DNA of 64,000 bases from Sodiomyces alkalinus F11 (Eukaryota > Ascomycota > Sordariomycetes > Glomerellales > Plectosphaerellaceae): positions 1,340,412 through 1,404,411 of the forward strand of contig NW_021167084.1 of the NCBI RefSeq assembly GCF_003711515.1, written 5' to 3'. The position numbers were made by a program, and so were the translations under genes. The notes under the pieces were generated by a model. It had not been told where the DNA came from. It made no database searches and worked only from the letters and a program-made list of their open reading frames with translations. Every line of letters begins with the position of its first letter. The first letter of the stretch is position 1. Of this stretch, positions 1 through 12,558 are shown piece by piece.

Positions 1-460
1 TTGATGTCGCTGCCCGTGCTATCGCGATTCGTGCGGTTCGGCTGCTTGTAAGACGTAAATGGGAGTTGAGGTCTCAGCTGTTTTACATATGAGATTGAGA
101 TGTAAGCAGCCACGGCGTCGTGTAGACTGTGCCGTGGTCTCCCGCCCCGAGTCATACCTGAAGGCACTGGGTGCTGCTTCGTTTGATGGAGTGATGATAA
201 GCCATCCCGTCTTCATGATACCTACCGTCCTTTTGCTTACTGGCAAGAAAAGGAAGATCAAAATATGTAGACGAAAATAGAATGCCTCAAGCCTCGTAGA
301 AGCGAAGCAGCCATCCTTTTCATGCGCCCTAAAATAACGCCGGCTATGCAATCCTCAAGCCCCCTGACTCCCGTGGATGCAAAAAGAAAGGGTCCCCTTG
401 CCCTTTAAAAAAACACATAAACAAGAAAACCTAACCCGTCAGGCTAGACTGTTGACTTCC
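1..460. other. gene-free left edge
   Basis: No coding frame with family resemblance or splice logic is visible here. The stretch is the 3' flank of the kinesin gene, whose stop codon lies at 461-463 on the minus strand. Short open frames exist on both strands but show no recognisable protein. Confidence 0.6.
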
Positions 461-2749
461 TTAGATAGTCCCCACGAGCCCCTCATACGCCCTCTCCACA
501 GTCCGACTGCCCATCCCAGGGATAGTGGTGAGATCCGCCAAATTCCGGACAGGCGCCCAACCCTCCTCGGCCATCAGGGAGAGGTGGTCGACCAGATCCC
601 TTGCCTTCTTGCTCCCAACCCCATGCAGGCCCTGAATGCGTCCAAGGTCGCGCGAGTTGAAGATGTCCAGCAGCTCCTGAGATCGGGGGCTGAGAGGCCC
701 CTCGTTTTCAGATGCAGGAGCAGCAGCAGCAGAAGTAGCAGTAGCAGCAGCAACCTTGGCCCGCTTCGACGACGACGACTTGTGGTTCCGCGCCCTGGAC
801 TGCTCGCGGGCCGCACCACCCACGTAGCTCTCGTCCCCTTCGGCGTCGGCTTCCGCCTCGTCATACTCCCCCTCGTCGGCGGCCGGGACCCTGCGCTGCC
901 GTTTTCTCCCGGCCTTTTCGGGCTCGGTCGTAGTAGCAGCAGCCACGGCGGTCGGGAGACCCAGACGGACTCGCAGCTTCTCGATCTTGCTCAGCAGCTT
1001 CGCCTGGCCCGGGAAGTAAGGCAGGGCGAGCTCGTACATCTCCAAAGCGCCCGCATCGTCGCCGCGTTCCTTGGCTTGACGCGCCGACAGGAGAAACCGG
1101 AGGCCGTCGGACCGCGTGTCGTCCCTGCGCTCGTCCTGCTCAATCCGTCGCTCCAGAGCTTCCAGGCGCTTCTGGACTGCGTCGTTGATGTCGGGATGGG
1201 CGGATGCGGGCGCTGGAGCAGCCTGGGCGACTTGTTGATTCGACCGCATGGCCAAGATCTCGTTGACCTTCTTCTCGACCATGGACTCGAGCTGTTCGGC
1301 CGAGATGGACAACTTGGATTGCGTTGTTTGCCCGGGACGACTCAATCCCGACTTGTTGGAGACCCGGAGGGCAGCAGAAGCGGCTTGCCCGGAATCCGAC
1401 GGCCGCTTGCGCAGCTGAGAGGTATTGGGGGCCGATCTCGGGGCCGGAGCGGCAGGCTTCGATGCTCGGTCGGCATACACACTAAATGCCTTGGCCGGTT
1501 TCGTCGGATCGCTCGTCGCAGTCGCCTTGGAAGCCGCGACGCCGCTGTGGACGTTATGAGCATTGAGGGCATTCGACAGAGGCCGCAAGGGCTGGCGCGC
1601 CATGCTCAACCCGCCGCTGTTGGAGGCCGTGCGAGGGACCTGCTTGAATACGACCTCGTTCTCGATCTCCCGCACCTCGATTCGCTTGGCGCGAGAGCTC
1701 ACGTTCAGGCTGCTCAGCGTGTCGAGGTGATAGCTCCGGAGCGACGCCAGGTTCAGGATCATAATGGTGATGCCGTTGTTCTGGCCGAGACTCAGGATCC
1801 GGGTCATCTTCGACTCTCTGTAGGGGATGCGCTTGTCTCCGCGGGAGATGGCGTCGATGCATTGGGATAGGACGAAGAGGCTCTTGTTGATGGCCGCCGA
1901 CTCGACCAACCGCTCCTTGCCGTTGTCTGTCCTCCTGTTGTCCTCCGACCCGGCCAGGTCGATGGCAGACGCGGTTGACGTCTTCACCTGATCGCCCGTC
2001 GTCTGGGTGACTTTGATCTGCAGCACGCTGTGACTCCTGCTGCTGTGGGCATTCAGCTTGGTGGCTGCCGTAGCCCGATTCTTCTCGGCATGGAGGTAGA
2101 GCCCTTCCAAGTCCTTCAGGTTGTCGCATGACCGCTCCGACAAGCCAACCACCATAGTCTTCCCATCCTTCTCTCGAAGTGGGAGACCGGCGGGGAGGCG
2201 CTTCTCGAGAGGCTCGAGCAGGTCAAAGACCTTGTCATTGTAAATCTCGTAATATGATATGGAGACGTCAACCGTCGTCTGACCCTCGGAGTCCTTCATG
2301 ATCTTCTTCGCTCGCCGATAGATGCTGCTCAGCAATCGGGGGATGACACCTCGATCGGCGAGCTTCAGGCCACCCCTCATGGTATGCGTCTTGCCGGTGC
2401 CGGTGACACCGTATGCAAATATGGTGACATCAATTCCCTGAAAGAGAGCTTTGACATGAGGAGCAACTATCGATAGGGAAGATGGTTAGCCAGAACCATC
2501 ACCATAGTTATGCCATTGATTTGCTTTGTCTGTCCTACCCTCTGCCGTGAAGAGCTGTTCCTGTGTTGTGGAATGATCGTAGACGCTGTTGAACGCGAAG
2601 GAAAACTCTTCTGATTCATTCTTTGGGTTTGGAATCTTCACCAATGTCGGCGGCTTCCCATCATCGGTGCTGGCAGCCGTGACAATGGCATCTCTTTCCA
2701 GCTCCTTGGGAAGGAGAGGGCGGATTCTTGCGACCACACGGACAGACAT
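461..2749 (-). CDS. kinesin-like motor protein, kinesin-10 (KIF22/Kid-like)
   Basis: Two exons on the minus strand, 2749-2539 and 2466-461, with a 72-nt intron. The spliced frame is continuous and gives 738 aa. The N-terminal motor begins MSVRVVARIRPLL. It has a P-loop GVTGTGKT at about residues 90-97 (usually GQTGSGKT), switch I NAHSSRSH, switch II DLAGSED and the YRESKMTRIL motif. A low-complexity, partly basic region follows. The C-terminus (about 670-738) carries helix-hairpin-helix signatures (GLHGVGSKKA, IPGMGSRTVERAY). A motor plus a C-terminal HhH DNA-binding region is the layout of kinesin-10/Kid chromokinesins, which push chromosome arms along spindle microtubules. The role is inferred from the family. 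An upstream in-frame ATG at 2803 exists, but MSVRV is the natural motor start. It is divergent from the AIM24-like gene. Confidence 0.93.
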
Positions 2750-3179
2750 AGCAGACCGGCATACCAATTGGTTCCACAAAAAATAGGACAATGCGTGGGA
2801 CAATAGAAGAGAAGCCCTTCAAATGAAGCAGCAAGGGTGGTGATGATGGGAGGATTCGATGTGAAGTGCCGGTGTTGCTGTGTGTGTGTGTGTGCAGTGC
2901 GGCTCAAAGAGCTGAGAAGAAGAAGCTTGGACCAAAAGTCAACAAGCTGAAGAAGGAGAAGCGCGACGAACTAAACGCGGAATGTTTCCCTAGCAACACT
3001 TACACTTAGCAAGTATCCAGCTTACATAATTTTGACTCTGACTAAGAATGTCACGTGCATATGTGCCTCTGTCTTTCGTCATCCACCTCTCTCAATTGTC
3101 CGAACAAAATCTCCCCAGAGAAGACCTGCAAGAGAGGACCTTCCAGAGAAGAGCCGCCTCATAGCTCCCCATCGTCACC
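2750..3179. promoter_or_regulatory. divergent intergenic region, kinesin / AIM24
   Basis: This 430-bp gap lies between two divergently transcribed genes, so it should hold both promoters. A CA/TG-rich microsatellite lies near 2878-2896 (TGTGTG run). No specific factor site can be named. Confidence 0.5.
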
Positions 3180-4510
3180 ATGAGAGGCCAATTACCCCTG
3201 ACCCGGGTGGCTAGGGGACTACAGGCCTCCTCACATCCATCCTACGTCTGTCGACAATGCAGGGCCATTCAAATCACCGCTGTTCCGACGACCCCAGCCC
3301 CTCAAGTCGGCGGGGACGCCTTTGGAATCGGGTCGCCGGCATCGACTCGGGATGTCGCCGGTATGTTCACAAGACTTTGCAGAAATCGAACGAGCTCTTC
3401 TTGTCTGCAACCATGAAGCCATCCAAGTCCTGTTGCTAACACCTACGGTAGATGCACGTTTCGAAGTCCTCGGATCCCCCCAATCCCTCCTCTCCGTTAC
3501 GCTGTCGCCATCCCAGCAGCTCTATACCCGACGAGGAACACTAGTTGCTGTCACAGGCAAGGCTGAGAATGTGAGTGAACTGACTCTCCATATCCCTATT
3601 TCCCTGCAACTTCTTATCCTCCCGCATCATGGACTATAAGACTAACTTGCCACGATGCCAGGCCCGATCCACCCTATCAATTCTCTCCCCGTTCACTCGA
3701 GCCTTCCTAGGCGTCCCCTTCCTGTACCAGAGAATATCCTCCTCAACTCCAGTGACCGCCCTCATCGCCACCAAGTCTCCCACCACCACCTTCTCGATCC
3801 TCCACCTCGACGGCACCACCGACTACATGGTAGCCCAGCGCAACGCCCTGCTCGCCTGGACCGGCCACACCCTCACCCCGACCCCTCGCATCAACAGGGG
3901 CCTATCCCTCGCGCACTGGGGCAACACCCTCCTGACGGGCCGCGGCCTCGCCGCCCTCTCATCGCCAGGCCAAATCTACGAACTGACGCTCAGCGACGGC
4001 GAGGAGTTCGTCGCCCACCCGTCCCACGTCGTGGCCTACTCCGTCTCCCGCAACCCGCCGCTCCCGTTCCGCTTCAAGTCGTCGTCCCTCCTCCGCTTCC
4101 AGATCCCCAACATCGCCTCGCTGCTCCCCGAGACCAAGTTCCTCAACGCCATGCGCGACACCGACACCTACCGGACCGTCTCGCGGCTGCTCTTCCGCCT
4201 GCGGACCGCCCTCCGCCGCACCATCTGGGGGGATCGCCTGTTCCTCCAGTTCCGAGGCCCCATGACCCTCTTCATGTCCAGCCGCGGCGTCCGTGTCGCC
4301 GACGTCCTGTCCAATCGCGAGGTGAACGAGATTGCCGACGCGCAGGCGGGCGTGGTGCCCAAGGCGGTTGAACTGGCCGAGAAGCCCCTGGAGCCTGAGA
4401 AGCCTGCCACTTCGGAACAAGCGCCGTCGGCTATCCATGTGGTGACTGTGAACAGGGACGGGAAGGTTACATTTGAGGATTCCAAGGACCTGAAGGAATT
4501 TGTGAGGTGA
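3180..4510 (+). CDS. AIM24: AIM24 family mitochondrial protein
   Basis: Three exons, 3180-3360, 3452-3570 and 3662-4510, give 382 aa. Both introns have GT..AG ends, and a GACTAAC-type branch site lies in the second. The N-terminus ([15 protein letters not shown]) is basic and Arg-containing, as expected for a mitochondrial presequence. The middle shows the AIM24 (Altered Inheritance of Mitochondria 24) signature: [35 protein letters not shown], then the beta-rich TIM-barrel-unrelated AIM24 fold to about residue 300. In yeast Aim24 sits in the inner mitochondrial membrane and supports MICOS and respiratory complexes. The C-terminal tail ([23 protein letters not shown]) is less conserved. It is divergent from the kinesin gene. 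Confidence 0.93.
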
Positions 4511-6301
4511 CATGAGCATAGCATACGATTTACTCTCCCGTCCGATGAAGTTCTCGCGAGAGGAGGTTCTCGGGTTTGGGCAACCTCGAAGATCGACCGT
4601 GTATTTTTACTTTGTAGAAGAAAAAAGGAATACGGATGTGACTTGACGAATAGAAGAGAATATCACAATGAGCGTTCAGCTGCACAGGTTGAAGAGCACA
4701 CCCGTATAAGGTACATGTAGTAACTGATAGGTAGCAGTGTAGGGGGCAACCTTGTCGCCATCTCCATGTCTTCGCAGACCTCTCGGGCACTCACTACGAA
4801 CCACGAGTCCCTTGGCTCTCTTGGATTAGAGATGGAGATACAACATTCCCAACAACCAGCATGTAAAATTCGGTTTTCGCCGATAGTTCTACTTTCATAC
4901 CAGACACGAAGCTTGCGATTATCGAGCATGAAAAACAAGGCAACTGGCACCGTCTTCGGCCGCATAGTCTCACGTTGAGTTTGCTGTGGACCATGATATT
5001 CCTCCCCCCTGCGGGACGGGCTCCTTTACTTGAAGGACCCATCGACATGGGCTGATCATGTTGTCTCGCTAGCTGCTTTTTCTCTATGCGTATAAATACA
5101 TATATATAGACAGTAAAATTTCCCTGTCTTGTTTATCAACTTTGAACCACATATAACTTCAGCGGTGTGTTCGTTTGGAGCAGACAAAACCGCCAAAAAT
5201 GACCAGTTCTCCGGCCTACATATCTTGGTTCCTATTATACTCATTAGTAGTTTATTTAGACTTGATATCTACTACTAAGTCCGAATTACTGCGGGTAGTC
5301 ACCGTTTTCTACACAATGATGCCCTATAGAAGAGAAATATAACAACAAGATGAAAAGAATCCAGCAGTTACAAACATGTAGAATGATCCAGAGACGTGTT
5401 GTGTTATTGGACTTCCTCATCCTCCCCATAAATGGCCACTTCAACTACGTAGTTGCAAAAAATCAGATCATGATTGAGGCTCTCATACGTCGAGTCGTCT
5501 CCGGTGGATGCCGTGCGGAGAGTTCAATACGGACGAAGAGGTCATGCCTTTCAAACAAACATGAACACAGCAGGGAGACCGACCAGAGTTCACCGACGCA
5601 GAGACTGGAGAGACGATTTACTGAAAAAGCGATTAAATTGCGTATACACACCAAGCATAGCCTATAACTGCATCCCCTGTGCCTCTGATTCCAAGGCGTA
5701 ACCACGAAACAACTTGGGAAACGAACAAAGTAAAAGAAAAGAAGTAAAGAATGGCGAGGGACGCTGGCAGCCCAGCAAATCGAGGAAGAGCCTTGATCAG
5801 ATCTCTGCCTCCCCCGTCCCCCCTTCGAGAAGAACCCCGACTCTTGTCGCGTCCCGGGTCAAGCCAATCCATCTTGGTATCTCGTCCTGTCCATATCCCG
5901 TCAATCTTATCCAGCCCTCTCGCCTCGGCGCCCCTTCATCCCAGGTCGTCCGCCTCTAGTTGAAGTAAAGTGGTCCGGAAAATGACTCCCCTCCAGGTTA
6001 AAATTCCGCACACAGGGCCGTCTCAGGTCCGTGGTTCCTGTCCTCGTTGCAGAAGAATATAAAACGCATAGTTGTGTCTCGGGAAAAAAAAAAGAAGAGT
6101 AAAAAAAGAGGGAATTTCAAAAGCGCCTTTTGTGTCGCTCTCATGCCATTGCCTCCCCATCCCTACAGGGTCGTACAAAAATGTACGAGAACCTGTTCCC
6201 ATGCGTATGTGTGTTGTGTGCGCGTGACGGCGCTTTTTGTTTTGGTCTTTTTTTTTTTTTTGTTTTGTTTTCCTTTCTTCTTTCGATAAAGATGGACGGG
6301 T
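4511..6301. other. intergenic, no gene seen
   Basis: This 1.8-kb stretch lies between the stop codons of two convergent genes (AIM24 and UDP-glucose dehydrogenase). It holds only short frames without family resemblance. A 15-nt T run lies near 6249-6263, just past the UGDH stop, probably in its 3' UTR on the minus strand as poly(A). Confidence 0.6.
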
Positions 6302-8476
6302 TTACATGCCGACACCCTTACCGATACCCTGAACCTTGAATCCCAGCTTCTCGAGCTCGGGCGCGCTGACCACGTTACGGCCATCGAGAACGAGCTTGGG
6401 AAGCTTCATCATGGCCGAGACCTCCTCCCAGTCGACCGGATCGCCGCCACCCTCGGCGTTGGTGGAGGATGTGTTGCAGCCCTTGCAGTTCTCGGGGCAC
6501 GCCTCGGGCTTGAGGCGCTTGAGGGGGTCCAGGGGCACCTTGTTCTTGCCCCGGGTGACGCAATTCTCGAGCTCGATCAGGTCCATCTCAGTCGGGTGTG
6601 GGCCGAGAAAGCCGGTGTTCGCATCGGCGAGCTGCTGCTCCTTGCTGCCGTTCCACAGGCTGGTGCGGCGGGCCGTGGCCTGCGCCTGCTTGGGGTAGTG
6701 GAAGTGGTACCACGGCGTCAGGATGCAGATGGCCGAAGCGCCGTCCGTGGTCTCCCGCCAGTTGGTGCGCACCTTGACCTGGGCCAACGTCGGCTCGTCC
6801 TGGATGTGCTGCCCCACCTCCGACAGGATCTCCTCGGGCGAGCAGCCCGGGTCGAAGATGGCGATCTCGCGCGGCCTCTCGTTGGCGAGCTGCCGGATGA
6901 TGTGGACAGCGATGGAGTTGCGCGTGTCGTTGGTGCCCTCCTTGAAGGCGAAGCCGAAAATGGCCACCTTCTTGCCCCGCAGGTTGCCGTTCAGGGCGCG
7001 GTGCACCTTCTCGGCAAAGCGCTGGCGCTGGTACTTGTTGATGTCCAGGACGCCCATCCAGTAGTCCGCCACGGTGTCCAGGTGGAGGACCCGGGCCATG
7101 TAGCTGAGGTTGAGAATGTCCTTCTCGAAGCAGGAGCCGCCGAAGCCGACGCCGGCGTGCAGGAACTTCTTGCCGAGACGCGAGTCGGCGCCGATTCCCC
7201 TGCTGATCTCCTGAACGTCGGCACCCAGCTCCTCGCACATCGCCGAGATACTGTTGATGCTGGAGATACGCTGGGCAAGCATGGCGTTGGCGACGAGCTT
7301 CGTCAGCTCGCTCGACCATGTGTTCACGGTCAGGATCTTCGACTCGGGCACCCAACCGGCGTAGACACCCTTCAGGGCGGCGGCGGCACGGAGACCGGCG
7401 GGGGTGGTGTTGCTGCCGATCAGGATACGATCCGGATTCATGAGATCACGGACAGCTGTACCCTCAGCAAGGAACTCCGGGTTGGAGACGACCTCGAACT
7501 CGCAGCGCGGTCGGTATTGGGCAAGCTGTAGCAAAAAGGTACAACGTTAGCACGGCTTGGTTCACCCATTGATTTGAATACGATCCAGCTTCGCGATCAG
7601 ACCGTGGGCCCATGGTGTCGACTTACAATCTCGCGAATCATGCGAGCGGTGCCCGTGGGGACAGTGCTCTTCTCAACAACGACGGCGCCATTCTTTGCGT
7701 ACTTGGCCACGGTCTCCGAGGCACCCTCAACGGCACTGAGGTCGGCGGTCATGCCGGCACCGATACCGTAGGTCTTTGTCGGGGTGTTGACGCAGATGAG
7801 GACGATATCAGCGGCACCAATGCCGTTCTCCAGATCGGTAGAGAAAGTCAGGTTAGGGGTGCGGGGGGCAACCTTAATAGTCTTGTTAATAGTCGGGAGG
7901 AAGGCAGTCGTTTCATTAGTGCCATCCCGGGCAATCCTCACGATCTTCGGCAGTCCAGTCTCGTGAATGGGAAGGTGAGGAGAATTCCAAGCCGCCACGC
8001 GCTCGGCGTTGAGGTCGACGACGGTGACCTGGATATGGGGGTTGTGGAAGGCAATGAGAGCAGCGGTAGGGCCACCTGGGGTGCAACAATGTTAGCAGTT
8101 GGAGGTGAACAGGTGGCGGGTTGGCAGATGTCCCGGCATTACACTGCATACTGCCGGGCAGGGAGCAGGACTGCCACGGTCCATGCAGCTAGGTAGACGG
8201 GACGGCCACAGAGACCATTGCAGACATATACATACCGACAAAGCCGGCGCCGACGAAGCAGATGTTCTTGACCTCCATTGGTTCCAAAGGAACAGTGCTT
8301 GCGTCGGTCGAGGTCGAAGCCTTGGGTTCGTCAGGGCTCCGGGAGCGCGATGTTGGAGGGGAGGTGTCAGGAGTGCCGGCTGCTGTGGAACCGAGCTCAG
8401 AACGGGCGGTGACTGTTTCGATGGTCGACGCAGAGTCGCCCGAGATGATAACTGTGCGATTAACGGGGGAAGCCAT
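6302..8476 (-). CDS. ugd: UDP-glucose 6-dehydrogenase
   Basis: Three minus-strand exons, 8476-8236, 8075-7627 and 7525-6302, join in frame to 637 aa. The enzyme oxidises UDP-glucose to UDP-glucuronate with two NAD+. An N-terminal Ser/Thr-rich extension of about 65 residues precedes the Rossmann motif NICFVGAGFVGGPTAALIA, which is split by intron 1. The central region has EKSTVPTGTA and NPEFLAEGTAVRDL. The catalytic cysteine sits in GVGFGGSCFEKDILNL. The C-terminal UDP-binding domain has FGFAFKEGTNDTRNS and ILTPWYHF. Human UGDH is about 494 aa; the extra length here is the N-terminal extension and a Cys-containing insert near the C-terminus (ACPENCKGCNTSS). The product could feed glucuronate or xylose into the wall or capsule-like polymers. 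The reaction is firmly supported; the physiological use is inferred. Confidence 0.95.
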
Positions 8477-11400
8477 TTAGCCGCGAGCGAGGAGAAACGA
8501 GGGAAAGAAGCGAGCGGAAGGAGACGTGGTTGTCTCCAGAGAGAGATGCGAAAGGATTAAGCTCGGCAGAAGACGTGGGAAATTCGGCGAACGACGCGTT
8601 AAAGGCACGGACGACGAATACGATACGAATCGAGAACGAGTCGAGTCGAAGATTGAAAAAGGAAAGGGGCGGGAAAAAGTGGCTAAGAAATAGGAGAAAA
8701 AAAAAGGCGAGAAAAAAAGAAAGGGGGAATTCCAGACTGGGGTGGTGCCTGAGAAAACTGACGGGTCCGCCGTGCGAGGATTGACAGCACAATAGCCAGA
8801 CCTAGAAATATACGAAGTACAGGTGGGTAATTATTAGTTATCGCCCATGGGCTAACGTCCACGAAAGGTACTTTAGGTTACGAGGTACCCCTGATATCAG
8901 TAGGTAGGTAGGTACGTGTACTCCCTTAGGTAGGCTAAATGTACCTTAGGTGTGCAGGTACTTCTAGCATCGTATCCTGCTTCCGGAATGACTTCAACCT
9001 CTCAATCAGTGGCCAGGGTCCCCTAAAGCGTCGTGGAGGCACATTGCTGTGGCCTCGAGAAACCTACACGGAATGGAAGAACCTGGCGTTTGCAGCAAGT
9101 GACGAATTGAAATCTCCAGTCGAGCAAGAAAGGATACTCCATGGCGTTACCTGTAAGTTAATTCGGATTTTTTAAACCAATACTACGACGTGTGTGGAGA
9201 GGAGTCAGTTCTGAGAAACGCAGACAAGAAGACGGATTAATACGGTGGTGGGGGTCGATTCTCTCGCCGCTTGCGATCTGACCATAATAAGGTACGGTAC
9301 ATGGACTGGTATGCTAGTGTCGGTACTCCGTAACCAACCCATCACTGGTCCGGAAAAAGTCAAAGGTCCAACCTCTGGGCTTGCCACAGTGTACATGTAC
9401 TTTTTCCCTGGGCGCCTGGCAGATAAGAGCCTTGAGAGTTTTTCCCCGTCCCCCTTGAACTTAATTCCCCTGCTTCTGCCTTGTGGGAAAGGGGAATGAA
9501 AGAACCCTGGGCCATCGTCACTGACTGCGTACCTTACGTAATTAGTTCATATTGGGTACGGGTTAGGTACATTCTTGTCGATTTCCCCGTTTCTCTGGAT
9601 TATCATGCGTACCGGTAGTCTGTGTGGGCGTAATAATCCGCAACCATACTATTCCGTTCGATAATCGTATTGATTTCCCTGTACCATGAACCAATTTCAT
9701 TTACGCTTCGTGAGTAATGATAAGCCATCCGTGATCAACACTACATATGTTTGGGGTCCCTTTTATATATTGAACCATGCCACTGCATTCCTGGCTTAGG
9801 TATCGACACAGTATCTCTTACCTCATCCATTACTATTCCCTATTTCAACCAGTGTCTATCCTATCCCCATTCTTCAGGGTTTGAAATTTCCCAGACTACC
9901 TGGCTACCCTCCCATCAGACCATTCCACATCACCGCTCTTTTCCTGGCCGACCGGATTGACTGCGCACATGTAGAGAACGCGTCTATTTTGAGAGACTTT
10001 CCCGTGTCAAATCATCTCAAGTCTCTCCACACTCACACGCCACTACCATTGCCGCTAGAACGAACTTCGCTATGTTTCCTTGCCGATACCTACTCCGTAC
10101 TTGATACCATGGCTCGTACGTGTACACGTGTAGTGTACGTTAGACACCCGCCTTGCCGAACCAGGACGACTCGCTCGCTCGCTACTTTGGGCAGCGATCG
10201 CCATCGAGCTTGCGAATCGCCTGGGCTGGTCCGTGTTTCGTGGACGGGAGTCACATACCATTAATAGACATCCGCCTTACCTCCTGTATCCGGTATCAAG
10301 TTGCAATTGCCAATGCGAGAGAAGGTTCCATGTCAGGTTATTGGAAGTCGCGGGGAGCAAATGCTGTACTCCCACATTCCGCCACCACAACTATCCATGC
10401 AAGGTAACCCCCCCACGGGAATGGTGACCTCTGTGACATCATAACCGTCGCAGCGTCGCAGCAAAGGGAGAGAGGGGCGCATGCAAAATAACGGGAACCT
10501 GCTTCTCCAAGCCATGGTCTGAGGAAAACAACAAGTTTCGGATCTCACACCATCGTCTCCCTTGCCAGTGGCTGTGCAGAGATCGTGTCTGGCGTTTGCC
10601 AATGGCCATAGGAAGCAACCCCGAGGTGCCGAAATCGGTCCGGTGCACTCTCTCGGTTTCGTTCAGTGGCAAGGTCGTGGTGATGTGAGCCGAGATCGAT
10701 TTTTTGCTTCTCGTATTAATTATAATGCGCGACGTCTGCTTGGGTAGGTAGCCAAGGGGCTGGAAACGTGGCAGCGAACGAAGGGGAGAAAGTACAAAGT
10801 ACGAAAAATGCCCCGTATGCGGACGGTCCAAGTAGTTCAGAAGAATTAAAGACGTCCGCCTTTGCCTGGCAGCAAGTGATAGGAGAAAGGGGAACAATGG
10901 ATAAATCGCTGTCCCGTCGAGAGAACTTCCACTAAAATAACTTAAATAGTTGGGAATGTATAAGCGGTGGACGGTCTGTCGGAGCCGTTTTGACAATAGT
11001 TGGCTCAAGTAGCACACAAATCCAGCGACGTGTGGCTTCATTGCTGCTTACGTAGCTTGGGCGAGCTTGCGAGCTTACGACGACTCGGCCTTGGCAAAGA
11101 TTGGTGACGAAAATCCCTGGAAATTTACAATGGAAGTTTCACACACCTTTTATTATTACCTAGGTACTCAATGTGATGTGAATTCTTACCATGAGAACAC
11201 CACCAGACCGAGTACGAAGTACGGATGGTGCAACCATATCTTCACATAGTACACGTGTAGGTAGATGGCAGAGTGCGATATGAATTCATCATTCCACATA
11301 CCATCACGATTGTTCTGGAAATATTCATCAATAAGAGTCAAATAGTCGACGAATGTATCCGCCGATTAGTAATTAGAGATTCACTCATACGGTATCCCCG

Positions 11401-12558
11401 GACTCCTGATGCGATCATGTCGACGCGTCCTCCTGGAGCACCGATTGTCTCAAGCTGGCGTGTTCCCTCCACTGATACCTCGCACCTCCTTGGCCGAGGC
11501 AGCAGAGGCAGTCGATCAGTTGGTTGATCCATCTGTTGGGATTCAAATGTCCCGCGCTCGCCATCTCGCAGGTTACGACCTGGTGTACTCAGAATACTTA
11601 CTCCGTCCTCCGCAGTCAGTACACCTAATTATGGCGTGTCCCAGGGCAGGGATTCGCAGCCGTCACATGGGATGTACCGCACCTCGCCGTATCGGAAGTG
11701 TCCAGTTATTTATTAGGAAATAATGCAATCAATGAGACCTCTGGGGGTCTTGTCGACATCCTGGGATCCAGACCGACAACAAGATGCTCGACTTGTTGGA
11801 GGATTCCGACCTACGACCGTCACGATCCTCGATTTCTTCAGGTTTTCGTGTATTACTTAAAAGTCGTCGTCCTGTAATTAGTCTGTCGCTCTCGTCCCGT
11901 CGATGCCTAACATACCTTACCTTGAGGTAAGTACTTCATTACAGCTATGGCAATCAAACGGAGTAGGTAAGGTAGTGTACGCGTGTACACGTGTATGGTG
12001 TAATTACCTTATATAGTACAAAGTACCTATGTACACTAAAGTAACCCTTCCCAGACGCTGATCATTGGCTGGCTAAGGTGTTGACTCGACGGCACGGACC
12101 ACGTTACCGTGCCACAGAACTCCTTAAAGTTATGCATAACGGTGCTGCTCACTGCCCGCCGAAATAAGAATTCGGCAAATCCACTTGATTTCTTTCCAAC
12201 ACTGTGACCATCATCGCAACTGGTCGTCCGTCATTCGCTCTTTCACTTCACCCCTGACGACCCGTGCTTTCTCTTCTGTCGCTCGATTACGAAGGCTACC
12301 TACAGAAGAAATCAGACTTTTTGTCCCTCTTTCCACCTCTCTCTTCCCTGGTTTTTGCTAAACAGGTGGTCCGTTTCACTCGTTCCCTTCGTTGGACCCT
12401 TTATTTTTCCGCATCACACCGTTCGACTACGTCGCCGTCGTAATCTGTCGCCAAAGTGCCTTTGATTTTCTTCTTCTTCTTCGCGCCACCACAGCTCTGC
12501 ATCATAGAACCCGACCACAAGCTTTCTGAAAACAATAGATCGGCACAAAGACAGAAAT
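8477..12558. other. 4-kb gene-poor intergenic region
   Basis: No frame here resembles a known family. The first part (8477-8800) is the UGDH 5' region, with purine-rich runs around 8655-8730. From about 8870 to 12050 the sequence is rich in GGTAGGTA, TACGGTAC and ACGAAGTAC-type short repeats, for example at 8895-8920, 11208-11225 and 11965-12050. The 200-aa open frame at 10439-11041 (minus) has no recognisable domain and an unremarkable composition; I treat it as chance. The last 300 bp is pyrimidine-rich and probably the promoter and 5' UTR of the GH12-like gene. Confidence 0.55.

Noticed and set aside
377..1870. 497-aa plus-strand frame opposite the kinesin gene
   Set aside because: It is the complement of the kinesin coding sequence. 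Its Arg/Gly/Leu-rich composition comes from GC-rich codons read backward, and it shows no domain.
10439..11041. 200-aa minus-strand frame in the long intergenic region
   Set aside because: No domain, signal peptide or splice context; ordinary intergenic composition.
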